Of a stretch of 64,000 nt of DNA, positions 46,016-54,780 are shown piece by piece; the stretch's first letter is position 1; every line of letters starts with the position of its first letter. Origin of the DNA: Aliamphritea hakodatensis (lineage in GTDB: Bacteria > Pseudomonadota > Gammaproteobacteria > Pseudomonadales > Balneatricaceae); contig NZ_AP025281.1 of the NCBI RefSeq assembly GCF_024347195.1, forward strand, positions 2,480,001 to 2,544,000. The letters run 5' to 3'. A model generated the notes under the pieces. That model made no database searches. It was not told the DNA's origin and worked only from the letters and a program-made list of their open reading frames with translations. The translations under genes and the position numbers were made by a program.

Positions 46016-47596
46016 ATGTACGATAACTCTAAAAGCTCGCAAGGCTCTGGTACGGAATATGATTCCGAGTATCAGATAGGGCAAAGTAACGTCCAGATGA
46101 TGGGTATGGATGTCCATAATCCGGTGTTTGCGATCAGTGCTGTTGCTATCCTGCTTTTCATTGTGTTTGCCCTGATTTTCCCGGCTGATGCAAAAGAAAT
46201 GCTGGTTGGCGCACGTACCTGGTCAATTCAGACGTTCGACTGGTTATTCATGATCGGTGGTAACGTTTTCGTCTTGTTCTGTTTAGCTTTGATTTTCCTG
46301 CCGGTCGGTAAGGTAAGGCTTGGTGGTAAATCAGCAAAAACTGATTTCAGCACCATTTCCTGGTTGTGCATGTTATTTGCTGCCGGCATGGGCATCGGTC
46401 TGATGTTCTGGAGTGTTGCTGAGCCTGTTGCGTATTACACCAACTGGTACGGCACGCCTCTGAATGCGGCGCCAAACACCCCTGAAGGCGCTTCTGCGGC
46501 GATGGGCGCGACCATGTTCCACTGGGGCATGCACCCATGGGCGATTTATGGCGTTGTTGCGCTGGCTCTGTGTTTCTTTACCTATAACAAAGGTCTGCCA
46601 CTGACGATCCGTTCTGCGTTCTACCCACTGCTGGGTGACCGCGTATGGGGTCCGATTGGTCACGTCATCGATATCGTTGCTGTACTGGCGACTATCTTTG
46701 GTCTGGCAACCTCTCTGGGCCTTGGCGCAAGCCAGGCGGCCGGTGGTCTGAACTTCCTGTTCGGTATCGAAAACAACATCTCAACCCAGATCGGTATCAT
46801 TGTTGCGGTAAGTGCGATTGCTATCTTCTCGGTTGTTCGTGGCCTGGACGGTGGTGTGAAACTGCTGAGTAACATCAACATGATCATCGCGTTTGCGCTG
46901 CTGATGTTTGTTATTTTCGCCGGTTCTGTGACTGCTTTCCTGTCTAACTTCTTCGGAATCCTGGGCAGCTATGCAGAAAACATTGTGCCGCTGAGCAACT
47001 GGGTTGGCCGTGAAGACGATACCTGGTTCCACGGCTGGACTGTGTTCTACTGGGCTTGGTGGATTTCCTGGTCTCCTTTCGTCGGTATGTTCATTGCGCG
47101 TATCTCGAAGGGCCGTACTGTACGTGAATTCATGATCGCAGTACTGCTGGTTCCGACTCTGGTATCTGCAGTGTGGATGGCAGCCTTTGGCGGCAGCGCA
47201 CTTGATCAGGTTCAGAACGGTGTGGGTGAACTGGCTAACGGTGTTGGCGACGTGTCACTGGCGATGTTCCAGATGCTTGATAACCTGCCTCTGGTAGAAA
47301 TCACGTCCTTACTGGCGATCGTTCTGGTTCTGGTGTTCTTCATCACATCTTCTGACTCCGGCTCACTGGTAATCGACTCGATTACTGCTGGCGGTAAAGT
47401 TGATGCACCGGCACCACAGCGTCTGTTCTGGGCGGTACTGCAGGGCGTTATCGCCGGTGTACTGCTGTACGGTGGCGGCTCTGAAGCACTGACTGCTCTG
47501 CAGGCCGGTGCAGTAACAGTAGGTCTGCCGTTTACGGTCGTACTGCTGTGCATGTGCGTAAGCCTGTATAAAGGTCTGAAAGACGAACCACGTTAA
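46016..47596 (+). CDS. BCCT family transporter (betaine/choline/carnitine type)
   Basis: A 526-residue inner-membrane carrier with 12 predicted segments. The two BCCT hallmarks are present: the glycine stretch AAGMGIGLMFWSVAEP near residue 120 and the Trp-rich box WWISWSPFVGMFIARISKGR near residue 345. The GMGIG sequence resembles sodium-coupled betaine carriers. ATG 46016 has GGAG eight bases upstream; TTG 46004 does not. It imports osmolytes or methylated amines across the inner membrane. A GbdR-like regulator lies 5 kb downstream. Confidence 0.95.
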   Translation: MYDNSKSSQGSGTEYDSEYQIGQSNVQMMGMDVHNPVFAISAVAILLFIVFALIFPADAKEMLVGARTWSIQTFDWLFMIGGNVFVLFCLALIFLPVGKVRLGGKSAKTDFSTISWLCMLFAAGMGIGLMFWSVAEPVAYYTNWYGTPLNAAPNTPEGASAAMGATMFHWGMHPWAIYGVVALALCFFTYNKGLPLTIRSAFYPLLGDRVWGPIGHVIDIVAVLATIFGLATSLGLGASQAAGGLNFLFGIENNISTQIGIIVAVSAIAIFSVVRGLDGGVKLLSNINMIIAFALLMFVIFAGSVTAFLSNFFGILGSYAENIVPLSNWVGREDDTWFHGWTVFYWAWWISWSPFVGMFIARISKGRTVREFMIAVLLVPTLVSAVWMAAFGGSALDQVQNGVGELANGVGDVSLAMFQMLDNLPLVEITSLLAIVLVLVFFITSSDSGSLVIDSITAGGKVDAPAPQRLFWAVLQGVIAGVLLYGGGSEALTALQAGAVTVGLPFTVVLLCMCVSLYKGLKDEPR

Positions 47597-47649
47597 GTGG
47601 GATCTGACTGATCCAATGGTGTTTATAACCGTTATAGGATGATCAGAAT

Positions 47650-47673
47650 AAAGCCGGCGCAAGCCGGCTTTTT
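47650..47673 (+). terminator. Rho-independent terminator of the BCCT gene
   Basis: An 8-bp stem (AAGCCGGC with GCCGGCTT), loop GCAA and a T run. Confidence 0.9.
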
Positions 47674-48271
47674 GCTGCCCGGAATATCCCTCTAAGGTCT
47701 TATCGGTAAAGGCATTTTCGGTGCTTTTTCCGGCCTGATATGACAATCATGTTAAAACTTCACATAGAGGTATTTATGTGACGCATTTAAGCATGTTTTT
47801 AAAGCCGTAAAGATTGCGGGTTCAGCAAGAAACCTTTACCTTTGCGCCCCATAGAAACGGTTCATTTCTGACCAGTTCCCCCGGCGCTTCCCGTCCGAAA
47901 AATTTACCTGCAAGACACGCTTTACTGGATACTCATCAGAGTGTTCAGGTGCCGTTATTGGTTTTAATCTTCGTTAAAATCTAATGGTTTGAGTGAGTTT
48001 TACTGAAGCAAGTTGTGCGGTAACGGTAAATAAACGGAAGCGTTTCAGGCTTAACCGGCTGAATGATCAGAACTGAACCTACAAACGGGGAGAATTCCCT
48101 TTGACGTTTCAGACCAAAACGCTATGTTTTCACAGAGATGTAATGCATCCGTTGTGACCGGCAATCTGTGCCCGGTCAGATCCACAGTATGCTGCGCACC
48201 TGGCTGAGAAAGCTGGCCTGAAAGGCCTGACAGTAAATATTAACGAATTATTGAAGTTGAGAATTCCTTAA
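47674..48271. other. 600-bp intergenic region before the MFS-repeat gene
   Basis: No gene seen on either strand. An inverted repeat TCACATA-N8-TATGTGA lies at 47760-47781; its arms are in the opposite order to a CRP site. The region is long for a single promoter and may hold an unrecognised small RNA or a long leader. Confidence 0.5.
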
Positions 48272-51199
48272 GTGCGCGCAACTATTCTGCCATTGATAGC
48301 GTTGTTCACCAGCTGTTTCATTCTGTATCTGGGTAACGGACTGATAAACGTCTTCCTGCCGATACGGATGGAGCTTGAGAGTTTTGATGCTAACTCCATC
48401 GGTATGGTGTTATCGCTGTATTCTGTCGGTGCATTACTGGGCGCACTGTACAGCAAAGAACTGATTAAACGGGCAGGGCACATCCGCATGTTTGCCGGTT
48501 GTGTTGCCCTGGGTACCATCAGTGTTCTGATCTGCAGCCTGTATACAGACCCGATTCTGTGGGGGGCGATGCGGGTCTTTATCGGTTTCTGTAATGCCTC
48601 TGCCGCCACGGCCATGGAAAGCTGGCTCAGCGGCAGTTCGGACAAGCAGACCCGCGGTAAGGTACTCGGGGTATATAACGCAGTTGTGTTAGGCGGTCTG
48701 TTCCTGGGGCAGTTTCTGCTTAATGCCGCAGACCCGGCAGGCACGGTGCTGTTTGTGGCGACCGGTATTCTGCTGTGTACGGCCATTATTCCGATGGTGC
48801 TGAGTAAGAATAAAGGCCCGATCGTTGAAGATGTTACCTCAATGTCGATTAAGGACCTGTACAGAGCATCACCTCTGGGTGTGATCAGCTGTTTTGCTTC
48901 AGGTATCATTTATCAGGCTATTTTCAATATGCTGCCGATCTTTGCCAACGACTTTGGCATTGTAAATTTCCAGCTGTCCCTGTTTATGGGCGCGGCGATC
49001 TTCGGTGCGTTCGTACTGCAGTTCCCGGTAGGCTATCTGTCAGACCGCTTTGACCGCCGGACTGTGCTGATGTATCTGCTGTTAATTTCCGCCGGTGTCG
49101 GCGTGATCGTATCGGTATTTGCACCGCTGGATCAGATCTGGATTGCCTACCTTGGAGCAGCCGTTACCTGCGGGATCATTGCCTGTACCTATCCGTTAAG
49201 TGTCTCGCAAACCTTCGATACGCTGAAACAGAACCAGATGGTTGCGGCCTCCGGCAAGCTGATCGTTATCTTCTCCATTGGCGGAATCATGGGGCCTTAT
49301 ATCGCATCCATGACGATGGATGCCTTTGGCAGCACCGCGCTGTTTTACTTCCTGGGCATTGTCCAGTTCTGCCTGGCCGGTTTTGTTGCCTACCGGATGA
49401 CCGTACGGGATGCATTGCCGGTAGAGCAGCAGGAAAGTTTCGTTATGCAGGCCACCGGTACCAGTGTGGCGGTAGAGCTGGACCCGCGTACTGAGTATAA
49501 AGAGCCGGTCATGCCGATGAGTAAAGAGGCAAAAACGGCCGTGGCGATTGCTGAGGTTGATCCGGCGGCGGCGGTGAAGATGGCCCGTGCCATTGCGATG
49601 ACTAATCCTTCCAAGGGCAGTGAAGTGGCCGCGGCGGTTGCTGATGTGCAGGGTATCGATGTACTGCGCCTCTATGAAGTCATGAAAGAAGTGGTGCCGT
49701 ATCAGATTCTGGACATCACCCGCTCGATTGTTACCGCCAAACCCGAACTGGCTTACGAACTGGTGACCAAGCTGGCTGAAACCCATCCTAACCAGGTGGT
49801 TTCCATTGCGGCAGAAATCGGCCGTGCGCTGCCGGACATTCGGGTGGAAATGGCCCGGGTAGCCGCTGAAGCGGCACCGGAATCGGTTACCCAGGTAGCT
49901 GAATATTATGCTCAGGTACTGGCAGAAGAGCTTGAAGCAACCCGTCCGGCGGATATGGTAGACGATACCAGTGTTCAGGATGCGGCGGACATCGCCAGTG
50001 AACTCTGGGATGCAGCTCCTGAACAGGCAATGGATGTTGCCGTTGCCATGGTGGATGCCGTACCTGAAGCGGCGGTATCCGTCACCGAAGGCTTTATGGC
50101 CAATGCCATGCCGGATGCAGAAGAAAGCGCTGAAACAACCACAGAACAGCAAGACGAAACCGAAGAGTTGTCGGAAGCGGAACAGAACGCCCAGAACGAT
50201 ACAGTTGAACTGGTTACCCGTCTGGCTGAAGTTGCGCCAGAGCAGGCGGTTGATGTGGCGGTAGCAGCCGTTGAAGCCATGCCGGAAAGTGCTGCAGACG
50301 TTGCTGCAGGTGTGGCCGCAAGCATGGTCAGCCATCAGGTTGATGATGAACAGGCTGCCGAAGAGACTGAACAGCGTAACGACGTTCAGGACGATGACCA
50401 GAGTGAAGAACAGACTGGCAACGAGGCCGCGGTTGAGCTGGTACACCGTATCAATGAAGTGGCACCGGATCAGGCCGCAGTAGATGTCGCGGTGGCGGTC
50501 GTCGAAGCCATGCCGGAATCCGCCGCAGACGTTGCGGCTGAAATTGCATCTGAAATGGCCAGTCAGCAGGAAGATGCGGATACGGAATCAGTTTCTGACA
50601 CTGACACTGACACCGGCGAAGATGCAGATAAAAACACCGACGCTGAATCCGTCAGCATAGCTGAGGATGAACCCTCAGCAGAGGCTGTCGCCGATACTGA
50701 ACAGGGCATATCCGATAACGATGCGGCGGTCGAGCTGGTACAGCGGATTAACGAAGTGGCACCGGATACTGCGGTAGATGTCGCCGTTGCCGTTGTTGAG
50801 GCCTTACCGGATGCAGCAGCGGATGTTGCGGCAGGCATGGCCGCAGATATTTCAGCAAGCCATGAAGAATCTGCAGAAGAGGATGCTTCTGCTGAAACAG
50901 CAGCCAGCTCTGAATCTGCAGAAGAACATGACGCTGAGTCCACCGCTGAAGAAGACAGCGAAACCGTCAGCGAAGCAGCGGTAGAGCTGGTACAGCGGAT
51001 TGCAGAAGCAGCCCCTGAAAACACGGTTGATGTTGCCGCGGCGGTTGTGGAAGTTCTGCCTGAGTCAGCGTCGGATATTGTAGACGCCATCAGTGCCGGT
51101 GATGAGTCTGTCGACGGTGAATGGGCACAAAGTATCGATGACGGGCCGGAGCAGCAAGCGGAAGACACCGAAAACGGAACCGATAAACCCGCCGGCTAA
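48272..51199 (+). CDS. MFS transporter with long repetitive acidic C-terminal tail
   Basis: A 975-residue protein. Residues 1 to about 385 are a 12-segment MFS transporter of the YcaD-like type (YLSDRFDRRTV loop near residue 262). The remaining 590 residues are hydrophilic and Ala/Glu/Asp-rich, presumably cytoplasmic. First come Pro-initiated helical segments of about 17 residues (KPELAYELVTKLAETH, HPNQVVSIAAEIGRAL, LPDIRVEMARVAAEAA). Then follow five related 40-46-residue units with the core VELV-R-x-x-E-x-APE...VDVAVAVVEAMPESAADVAA, separated by Glu/Asp/Ser/Thr-rich linkers. GTG start; the ribosome site is weak. The substrate is unknown. Confidence 0.85.
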   Translation: MRATILPLIALFTSCFILYLGNGLINVFLPIRMELESFDANSIGMVLSLYSVGALLGALYSKELIKRAGHIRMFAGCVALGTISVLICSLYTDPILWGAMRVFIGFCNASAATAMESWLSGSSDKQTRGKVLGVYNAVVLGGLFLGQFLLNAADPAGTVLFVATGILLCTAIIPMVLSKNKGPIVEDVTSMSIKDLYRASPLGVISCFASGIIYQAIFNMLPIFANDFGIVNFQLSLFMGAAIFGAFVLQFPVGYLSDRFDRRTVLMYLLLISAGVGVIVSVFAPLDQIWIAYLGAAVTCGIIACTYPLSVSQTFDTLKQNQMVAASGKLIVIFSIGGIMGPYIASMTMDAFGSTALFYFLGIVQFCLAGFVAYRMTVRDALPVEQQESFVMQATGTSVAVELDPRTEYKEPVMPMSKEAKTAVAIAEVDPAAAVKMARAIAMTNPSKGSEVAAAVADVQGIDVLRLYEVMKEVVPYQILDITRSIVTAKPELAYELVTKLAETHPNQVVSIAAEIGRALPDIRVEMARVAAEAAPESVTQVAEYYAQVLAEELEATRPADMVDDTSVQDAADIASELWDAAPEQAMDVAVAMVDAVPEAAVSVTEGFMANAMPDAEESAETTTEQQDETEELSEAEQNAQNDTVELVTRLAEVAPEQAVDVAVAAVEAMPESAADVAAGVAASMVSHQVDDEQAAEETEQRNDVQDDDQSEEQTGNEAAVELVHRINEVAPDQAAVDVAVAVVEAMPESAADVAAEIASEMASQQEDADTESVSDTDTDTGEDADKNTDAESVSIAEDEPSAEAVADTEQGISDNDAAVELVQRINEVAPDTAVDVAVAVVEALPDAAADVAAGMAADISASHEESAEEDASAETAASSESAEEHDAESTAEEDSETVSEAAVELVQRIAEAAPENTVDVAAAVVEVLPESASDIVDAISAGDESVDGEWAQSIDDGPEQQAEDTENGTDKPAG
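49973..51097 (+). repeat. Five coding repeats in the MFS protein tail
   Basis: Repeat units at 49973-50110, 50201-50326, 50429-50557, 50726-50851 and 50978-51097 encode 46, 42, 43, 42 and 40 residues. Each predicts two helices broken at Ala-Pro and Met/Leu/Val-Pro. Linkers of 30, 34, 56 and 42 residues are acidic and low-complexity. Protein similarity between the middle units is high while synonymous positions differ, so this is an old duplication kept under selection. Confidence 0.9.
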
Positions 51200-51274
51200 G
51201 GGCTGTTTGCCCTGAGCTGATCCGGCCGCTGCAATTGCAGTTATCCGGGCAGGGCTTATAATGCCGTCACTCTG

Positions 51275-51302
51275 AAATCGCCGCCTTTGCGGCGATTTTT
51301 TT
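51275..51302 (+). terminator. Rho-independent terminator after the MFS-repeat gene
   Basis: A 10-bp stem (AAATCGCCGC with GCGGCGATTT), loop CTTT and a seven-T run. It ends 23 bp before the next start codon. Confidence 0.93.
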
Positions 51303-51324
51303 CGCTTACAGAAAGGACCGTCTC

Positions 51325-51897
51325 ATGTCCCGTATCAGTATCTATACCGACATCATTCCTCAGCTAAGTAAGCTGCTGGCCCGGATACCGGAGCTGGAGG
51401 ATCAGTTAAATCTGCTAAGCACAATAACTGAAGGACAGGGGCCGCTCAGTCAGGAACACTGCCACTGGGTATTATGGGCCGCTGTACACGCATTGCGTGA
51501 TGACGTCGTTATGGCGTGGGCCAAACAGCAGTTTGCAGAACCGGCTGAAGAGATAAGCAGGGGGGCCATACTTGCCAGCAGCCGAATGGCAGTGACCAAT
51601 CCTTATTTTATGGCACGCAATATTCAGCCCCTGCAGGCCGGCGGCAGTCTGGAAAGCCTGCAGATGCGTCCGTTCCATACGCTTAACGTCGGCAATGCCT
51701 GTGGCTATCACTATGCCTGTGTCGCGGTGGCGGCGATTAACGGTGGCTTTGTTTGCTATAACAGTCATCTTCAAAGCCTGCGGGAACAGGGCGAAAGCGA
51801 TGCGGCAATTGATCAGGCGCTGCGACTGGTTGCCGGGCTTATGAGCATACGGCAGATACTCTTTAATGCACGACATTTCACGGCTGAAATCCGCTGA
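51325..51897 (+). CDS. AhpD/carboxymuconolactone decarboxylase-like protein
   Basis: A 190-residue all-helical protein resembling mycobacterial AhpD over its length (MRPFHTLNV and VAVAAINGGFVCYNSH match the LRMNII and INGCSHCLVAH parts). AhpD uses a C-x-x-C pair plus His. Here the first Cys is Gly141, while C144 and H148 remain; two other cysteines (C126, C132) lie just upstream. It may therefore lack classical peroxidase activity or use a different pair. The gene has its own ribosome site (AAAGGA) and follows a terminator. Confidence 0.75.
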   Translation: MSRISIYTDIIPQLSKLLARIPELEDQLNLLSTITEGQGPLSQEHCHWVLWAAVHALRDDVVMAWAKQQFAEPAEEISRGAILASSRMAVTNPYFMARNIQPLQAGGSLESLQMRPFHTLNVGNACGYHYACVAVAAINGGFVCYNSHLQSLREQGESDAAIDQALRLVAGLMSIRQILFNARHFTAEIR

Positions 51898-52617
51898 GGG
51901 ATGCGTCATCTGAACGGCAGAACAGAGCGGAAATCAGGTTGCCAATCGGAAACCTCTGAGTGACACAGGAAATGCAATTTCCGGCGTTTTTTTTGATGAA
52001 GCATTTAATAAAAAACCGCCCGCAGCCCTTGGCTGGTCAGGGCGTAGCTGAAAAACGTTAAAAGTCTGTCGCTATTCGGTGAAAATAATTTTTAATGTCG
52101 CTATTTGATAAAATCTCCGGCCAAGATGTCGCTTTTTCGTATTCGACTTTCAGGGGAGTGATTAATATATCTCCTCATCTTATCCGCTGCGGAAAGATCA
52201 GGGGCAAACAGGGCATTTAAAAAAATCATGTAAGCCCGGTTTTCTGATCGGAAACCTTCCGGGTCTGCTATCAGATTCTTCTTAAGCGATACGGTTAAGC
52301 TGTTTACGGATAAATAGCATCAGGTTCAGATTTTAAAGTCTGTAAAGACTTAACATTGAATTCTTGGGAGTACCCGGATTCATCTCAGGGTATGAATTGA
52401 GTGTTGCTGTACACTGCTGGCTGACTGACAGCCGAGAGTATCGCACTTCGGAAATGTATCTTCACAGGTTAACCCTGACGGGTTACGGCCAGTGCCGGCT
52501 GTTTGCCTGAATATACAAAACCACGGGTGCAGCAGAAGCGTAAATATCTGAATTAATAATAATATTAGTGACTTGTGTCGTGCGGTAACGACCAAGGGGC
52601 GTCTGAGAGGGCATACT
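51898..52617. other. 720-bp intergenic region before the GbdR-like regulator
   Basis: No gene seen. It holds the three TGTCGCT repeats (52067-52133) and a perfect hairpin AAGTCT-GTAA-AGACTT at 52336-52351. A short T-rich stretch near 51985 may terminate the upstream gene. The length suggests a complex promoter or a non-coding transcript. Confidence 0.5.
52067..52133 (+). promoter_or_regulatory. Three TGTCGCT direct repeats
   Basis: TGTCGCTATT at 52067, TGTCGCTATT at 52096 and TGTCGCTTTT at 52127 are direct repeats 29 and 31 bp apart, close to three helical turns. Repeats on one face of the helix suit AraC-type activators. They lie about 490-550 bp upstream of the regulator gene. Confidence 0.5.
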
Positions 52618-53736
52618 ATGACTTCAGTTGTTATGCGACACCCTTTTAAAGAAACAAAAGAACAGACCCGTGTGGGCTTTCTGTTGCTGGACAATTTCAC
52701 CATGATTGCCCTGGCTTCAGCGGTTGAACCGCTGCGCATGGCTAATCAGTTATCCGGTGAAGAACTGTACAGCTGGCATATGATTTCTGAAAATGGTGAG
52801 CAGGTTCGTGCCAGTGACGGTCTGTGTTTTACACCGGATGCCAGCATCAGCCATGCACCGGACGTGGATATTCTGATCGTTGCCGGCGGCGTAAACATTA
52901 CCCGCAGCTACCGGCCCAAACAAATCAGCTGGATACAGGCTCAGGCCCGTCGCGGCATCGTGATCGGTGGCATCTGCACCGGCCCGTACGCGCTGGCACA
53001 TGCCGGTCTGCTGGACGATCACGAATGCAGTGCTCACTGGGAATGTATCGCTGCGCTGCAGGAACGCTACCCGAAGGTTCGCTGTAATAACCGCCTGTTC
53101 ACCATTGATCAGAAGCGTATGACCTCTTCAGGAGGCAACACTCCGATGGATATGTTCCTGCATCTGGTGGCATTACAACACGGCGCCAAGCTTTCCAGTG
53201 CTGTTTCAGACATGTTTGTCTGTGACCGTATCCGCAGCGAGTTTGATCAGCAGCGTATCCCGCTGCGTCAGTTGCACAACAATGGCCAGCCCAAGCCGAA
53301 ACTGGTGGATATTATCGAACTGATGGAAGCCAACCTGGAAGAGCCGATCGAACTGGATGAACTGGCCCGTTTTGTAGACGTATCCCGCCGGCAGCTGGAG
53401 CGTATGTTCCATAAGTACCTTAACTGCTCGCCATCCCGTTACTACCTTAAGTTGCGTCTGGACCGCGCCCGTCAGTTACTGAAACAGTCGAGTATGTCGA
53501 TTGTGGAAATTGCCAGCGCCTGTGGCTTTGTCTCGACACCGCACTTCAGCCGCTGCTACCGGAAGCACATCGGTATTTCTCCCCGGGACGAACGTAAGCG
53601 GGTCTGGGGCAAAGGGCATGAGACGGTGATGGGCGATCCCGCTGCAGATGAACAGCTGATTGCGCGGGCTGCACGTTCGTCTTCAGCGCTGTCTGAAGCC
53701 CAGGCAGAACCCAGCTTTGGTTCCGTTACACTCTGA
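52618..53736 (+). CDS. GlxA-family regulator (GATase1-AraC), GbdR-like
   Basis: A 372-residue transcription factor. The N-terminal DJ-1/PfpI-type domain (VGFLLLDNFTMIALASAVEPLRMAN; IGGICTGPYALAHAGLL) is non-enzymatic in this family. The C-terminal AraC domain (residues about 225-325) ends with ACGFVSTPHFSRCYRKHIG. Members control use of arginine, carnitine, choline and glycine betaine; this resembles GbdR, the betaine-responsive activator of Pseudomonas, though CdhR or ArgR-type roles remain possible. ATG 52618 has GAGAGG upstream; TTG 52573 does not. Confidence 0.85.
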   Translation: MTSVVMRHPFKETKEQTRVGFLLLDNFTMIALASAVEPLRMANQLSGEELYSWHMISENGEQVRASDGLCFTPDASISHAPDVDILIVAGGVNITRSYRPKQISWIQAQARRGIVIGGICTGPYALAHAGLLDDHECSAHWECIAALQERYPKVRCNNRLFTIDQKRMTSSGGNTPMDMFLHLVALQHGAKLSSAVSDMFVCDRIRSEFDQQRIPLRQLHNNGQPKPKLVDIIELMEANLEEPIELDELARFVDVSRRQLERMFHKYLNCSPSRYYLKLRLDRARQLLKQSSMSIVEIASACGFVSTPHFSRCYRKHIGISPRDERKRVWGKGHETVMGDPAADEQLIARAARSSSALSEAQAEPSFGSVTL

Positions 53737-53755
53737 TACAGAACAGGTTAATAAT

Positions 53756-53789
53756 AACCCGGACAGCTTAACGGCTCTCCGGGTTTTTT
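53756..53789 (+). terminator. Rho-independent terminator of the GbdR-like gene
   Basis: An 8-bp stem (AACCCGGA with TCCGGGTT), inner AGC/GCT pairing and six Ts. Confidence 0.87.
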
Positions 53790-53843
53790 GTAGCCGTAGC
53801 TGCTATGATGCCGGCTCACAGGATTCATAAGGATTGATCACCC

Positions 53844-54197
53844 ATGCCCCATTGCATACTTGAGTGCAGCCCGGAGATTTTAAAGCACTGTAACCAGCAG
53901 GTGCTGATGCAGCACTGCTTTGATGCTGCCGTTGCCAGTGGTCTGTTTTCGCCGGAGGACATTAAGGTGCGAATCCTGCGTCTTGAAAACCAGCAGGTGG
54001 GCGAAACCGCGCTGACACAATTACACACTGAAGTTAAAATTCTTGATGGCCGCACTGCAGAACAGCGCAAGCACCTGTCTGAGAAAGTGCTGCATGGGCT
54101 GCACACTTACCTGAGTGAGGCAGGGCTTAGCCAGGTATCCCTGAGTGTTGAAGTCAGTGAGATTGAACGGGCAAGTTACTCAAAGATCATATTGTAA
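53844..54197 (+). CDS. 5-carboxymethyl-2-hydroxymuconate isomerase family protein
   Basis: A 117-residue tautomerase-superfamily protein of the CHMI type (PF02962). Pro2, the catalytic N-terminal base after Met removal, is present (MPHCILECS). In homoprotocatechuate degradation the enzyme isomerises CHM to COHED, but no other genes of that pathway are in the window, so the physiological substrate is uncertain. It stands alone between the GbdR-like gene and creA. Confidence 0.87.
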   Translation: MPHCILECSPEILKHCNQQVLMQHCFDAAVASGLFSPEDIKVRILRLENQQVGETALTQLHTEVKILDGRTAEQRKHLSEKVLHGLHTYLSEAGLSQVSLSVEVSEIERASYSKIIL

Positions 54198-54258
54198 ACA
54201 CTGATTTGAGAGTGTCTCCGTAATCGGTTGAATTTAAATGATTTTAAGGAAGCAATTG

Positions 54259-54729
54259 ATGTTTTTTTCTAAGCGGCTATCGGTGTGTGCCGGGGTAGTA
54301 TTCAGTACTGTATTTGCCTGTACAGCCCTGCAGGCTGAAGAGATTGGCAGCGTAGATACGGTATTCAAACTGCTGGGGGCGAATCATAAGATCGTCATTG
54401 AAGCCTTCGACGACCCAAGAATTCCCGGGGTAACCTGCCACCTGAGCCGGGCGAAAACCGGTGGTATCAGCGGCAGCCTGGGTCTGGCGGAAGATACCTC
54501 TGATGCGTCCATCGCCTGCCGCCAGGTTGGTCCCATAACTTTACCCGCCGATCTCAAAAACGGGGAACGGGTGTTTAAACAGAAAACCTCCATCCTGTTC
54601 AAAAGCATGCAGGTGGTTCGCTTTCTGGATCAGAAGCGTAACGTACTCATCTATCTGGTGTATTCCGACAAACTGGTAGAAGGTTCACCGAAGAACAGCA
54701 TTTCCAGCGTGCCGATCCGGCCCTGGTAA
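54259..54729 (+). CDS. creA: CreA family exported protein
   Basis: A 156-residue protein with a signal peptide ending LQA-E and the CreA family pattern: [35 protein letters not shown], then [20 protein letters not shown]. Two cysteines may form a disulfide. Its function is unknown in E. coli despite the Cre name. ATG 54259 is preceded by AAGGAAG six bases away; ATG 54238 has no such site. Confidence 0.9.
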   Translation: MFFSKRLSVCAGVVFSTVFACTALQAEEIGSVDTVFKLLGANHKIVIEAFDDPRIPGVTCHLSRAKTGGISGSLGLAEDTSDASIACRQVGPITLPADLKNGERVFKQKTSILFKSMQVVRFLDQKRNVLIYLVYSDKLVEGSPKNSISSVPIRPW

Positions 54730-54740
54730 CAGGGTTAAAC

Positions 54741-54761
54741 CGGGCAGAAAATATCTGCCCG
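54741..54761. terminator. Inverted repeat between creA and the sulfatase gene
   Basis: CGGGCAGA-AAATA-TCTGCCCG forms a perfect 8-bp stem between convergent genes. Only a short T run follows on the right, so it is a weak intrinsic terminator candidate. Confidence 0.45.
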
Positions 54762-54780
54762 CTGTGCTTTAATCCTGCCT

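Noticed and set aside
47760..47781. CRP site in the region before the MFS-repeat gene
   Set aside because: The arms are TCACATA...TATGTGA, the reverse of the CRP order TGTGA...TCACA, so it is only an inverted repeat.
49196..50446. A 416-codon open frame on the minus strand inside the MFS-repeat gene
   Set aside because: It lies opposite the biased, Ala/Glu-rich coding repeats, has no ribosome site or recognisable domain, and its composition (Cys, His, Arg, Phe) is typical of an antisense shadow.
49973..51097. Possible CRISPR-like repeat array
   Set aside because: The repeats are in-frame protein repeats of 40-46 codons with diverged DNA, not short identical repeats with unique spacers.
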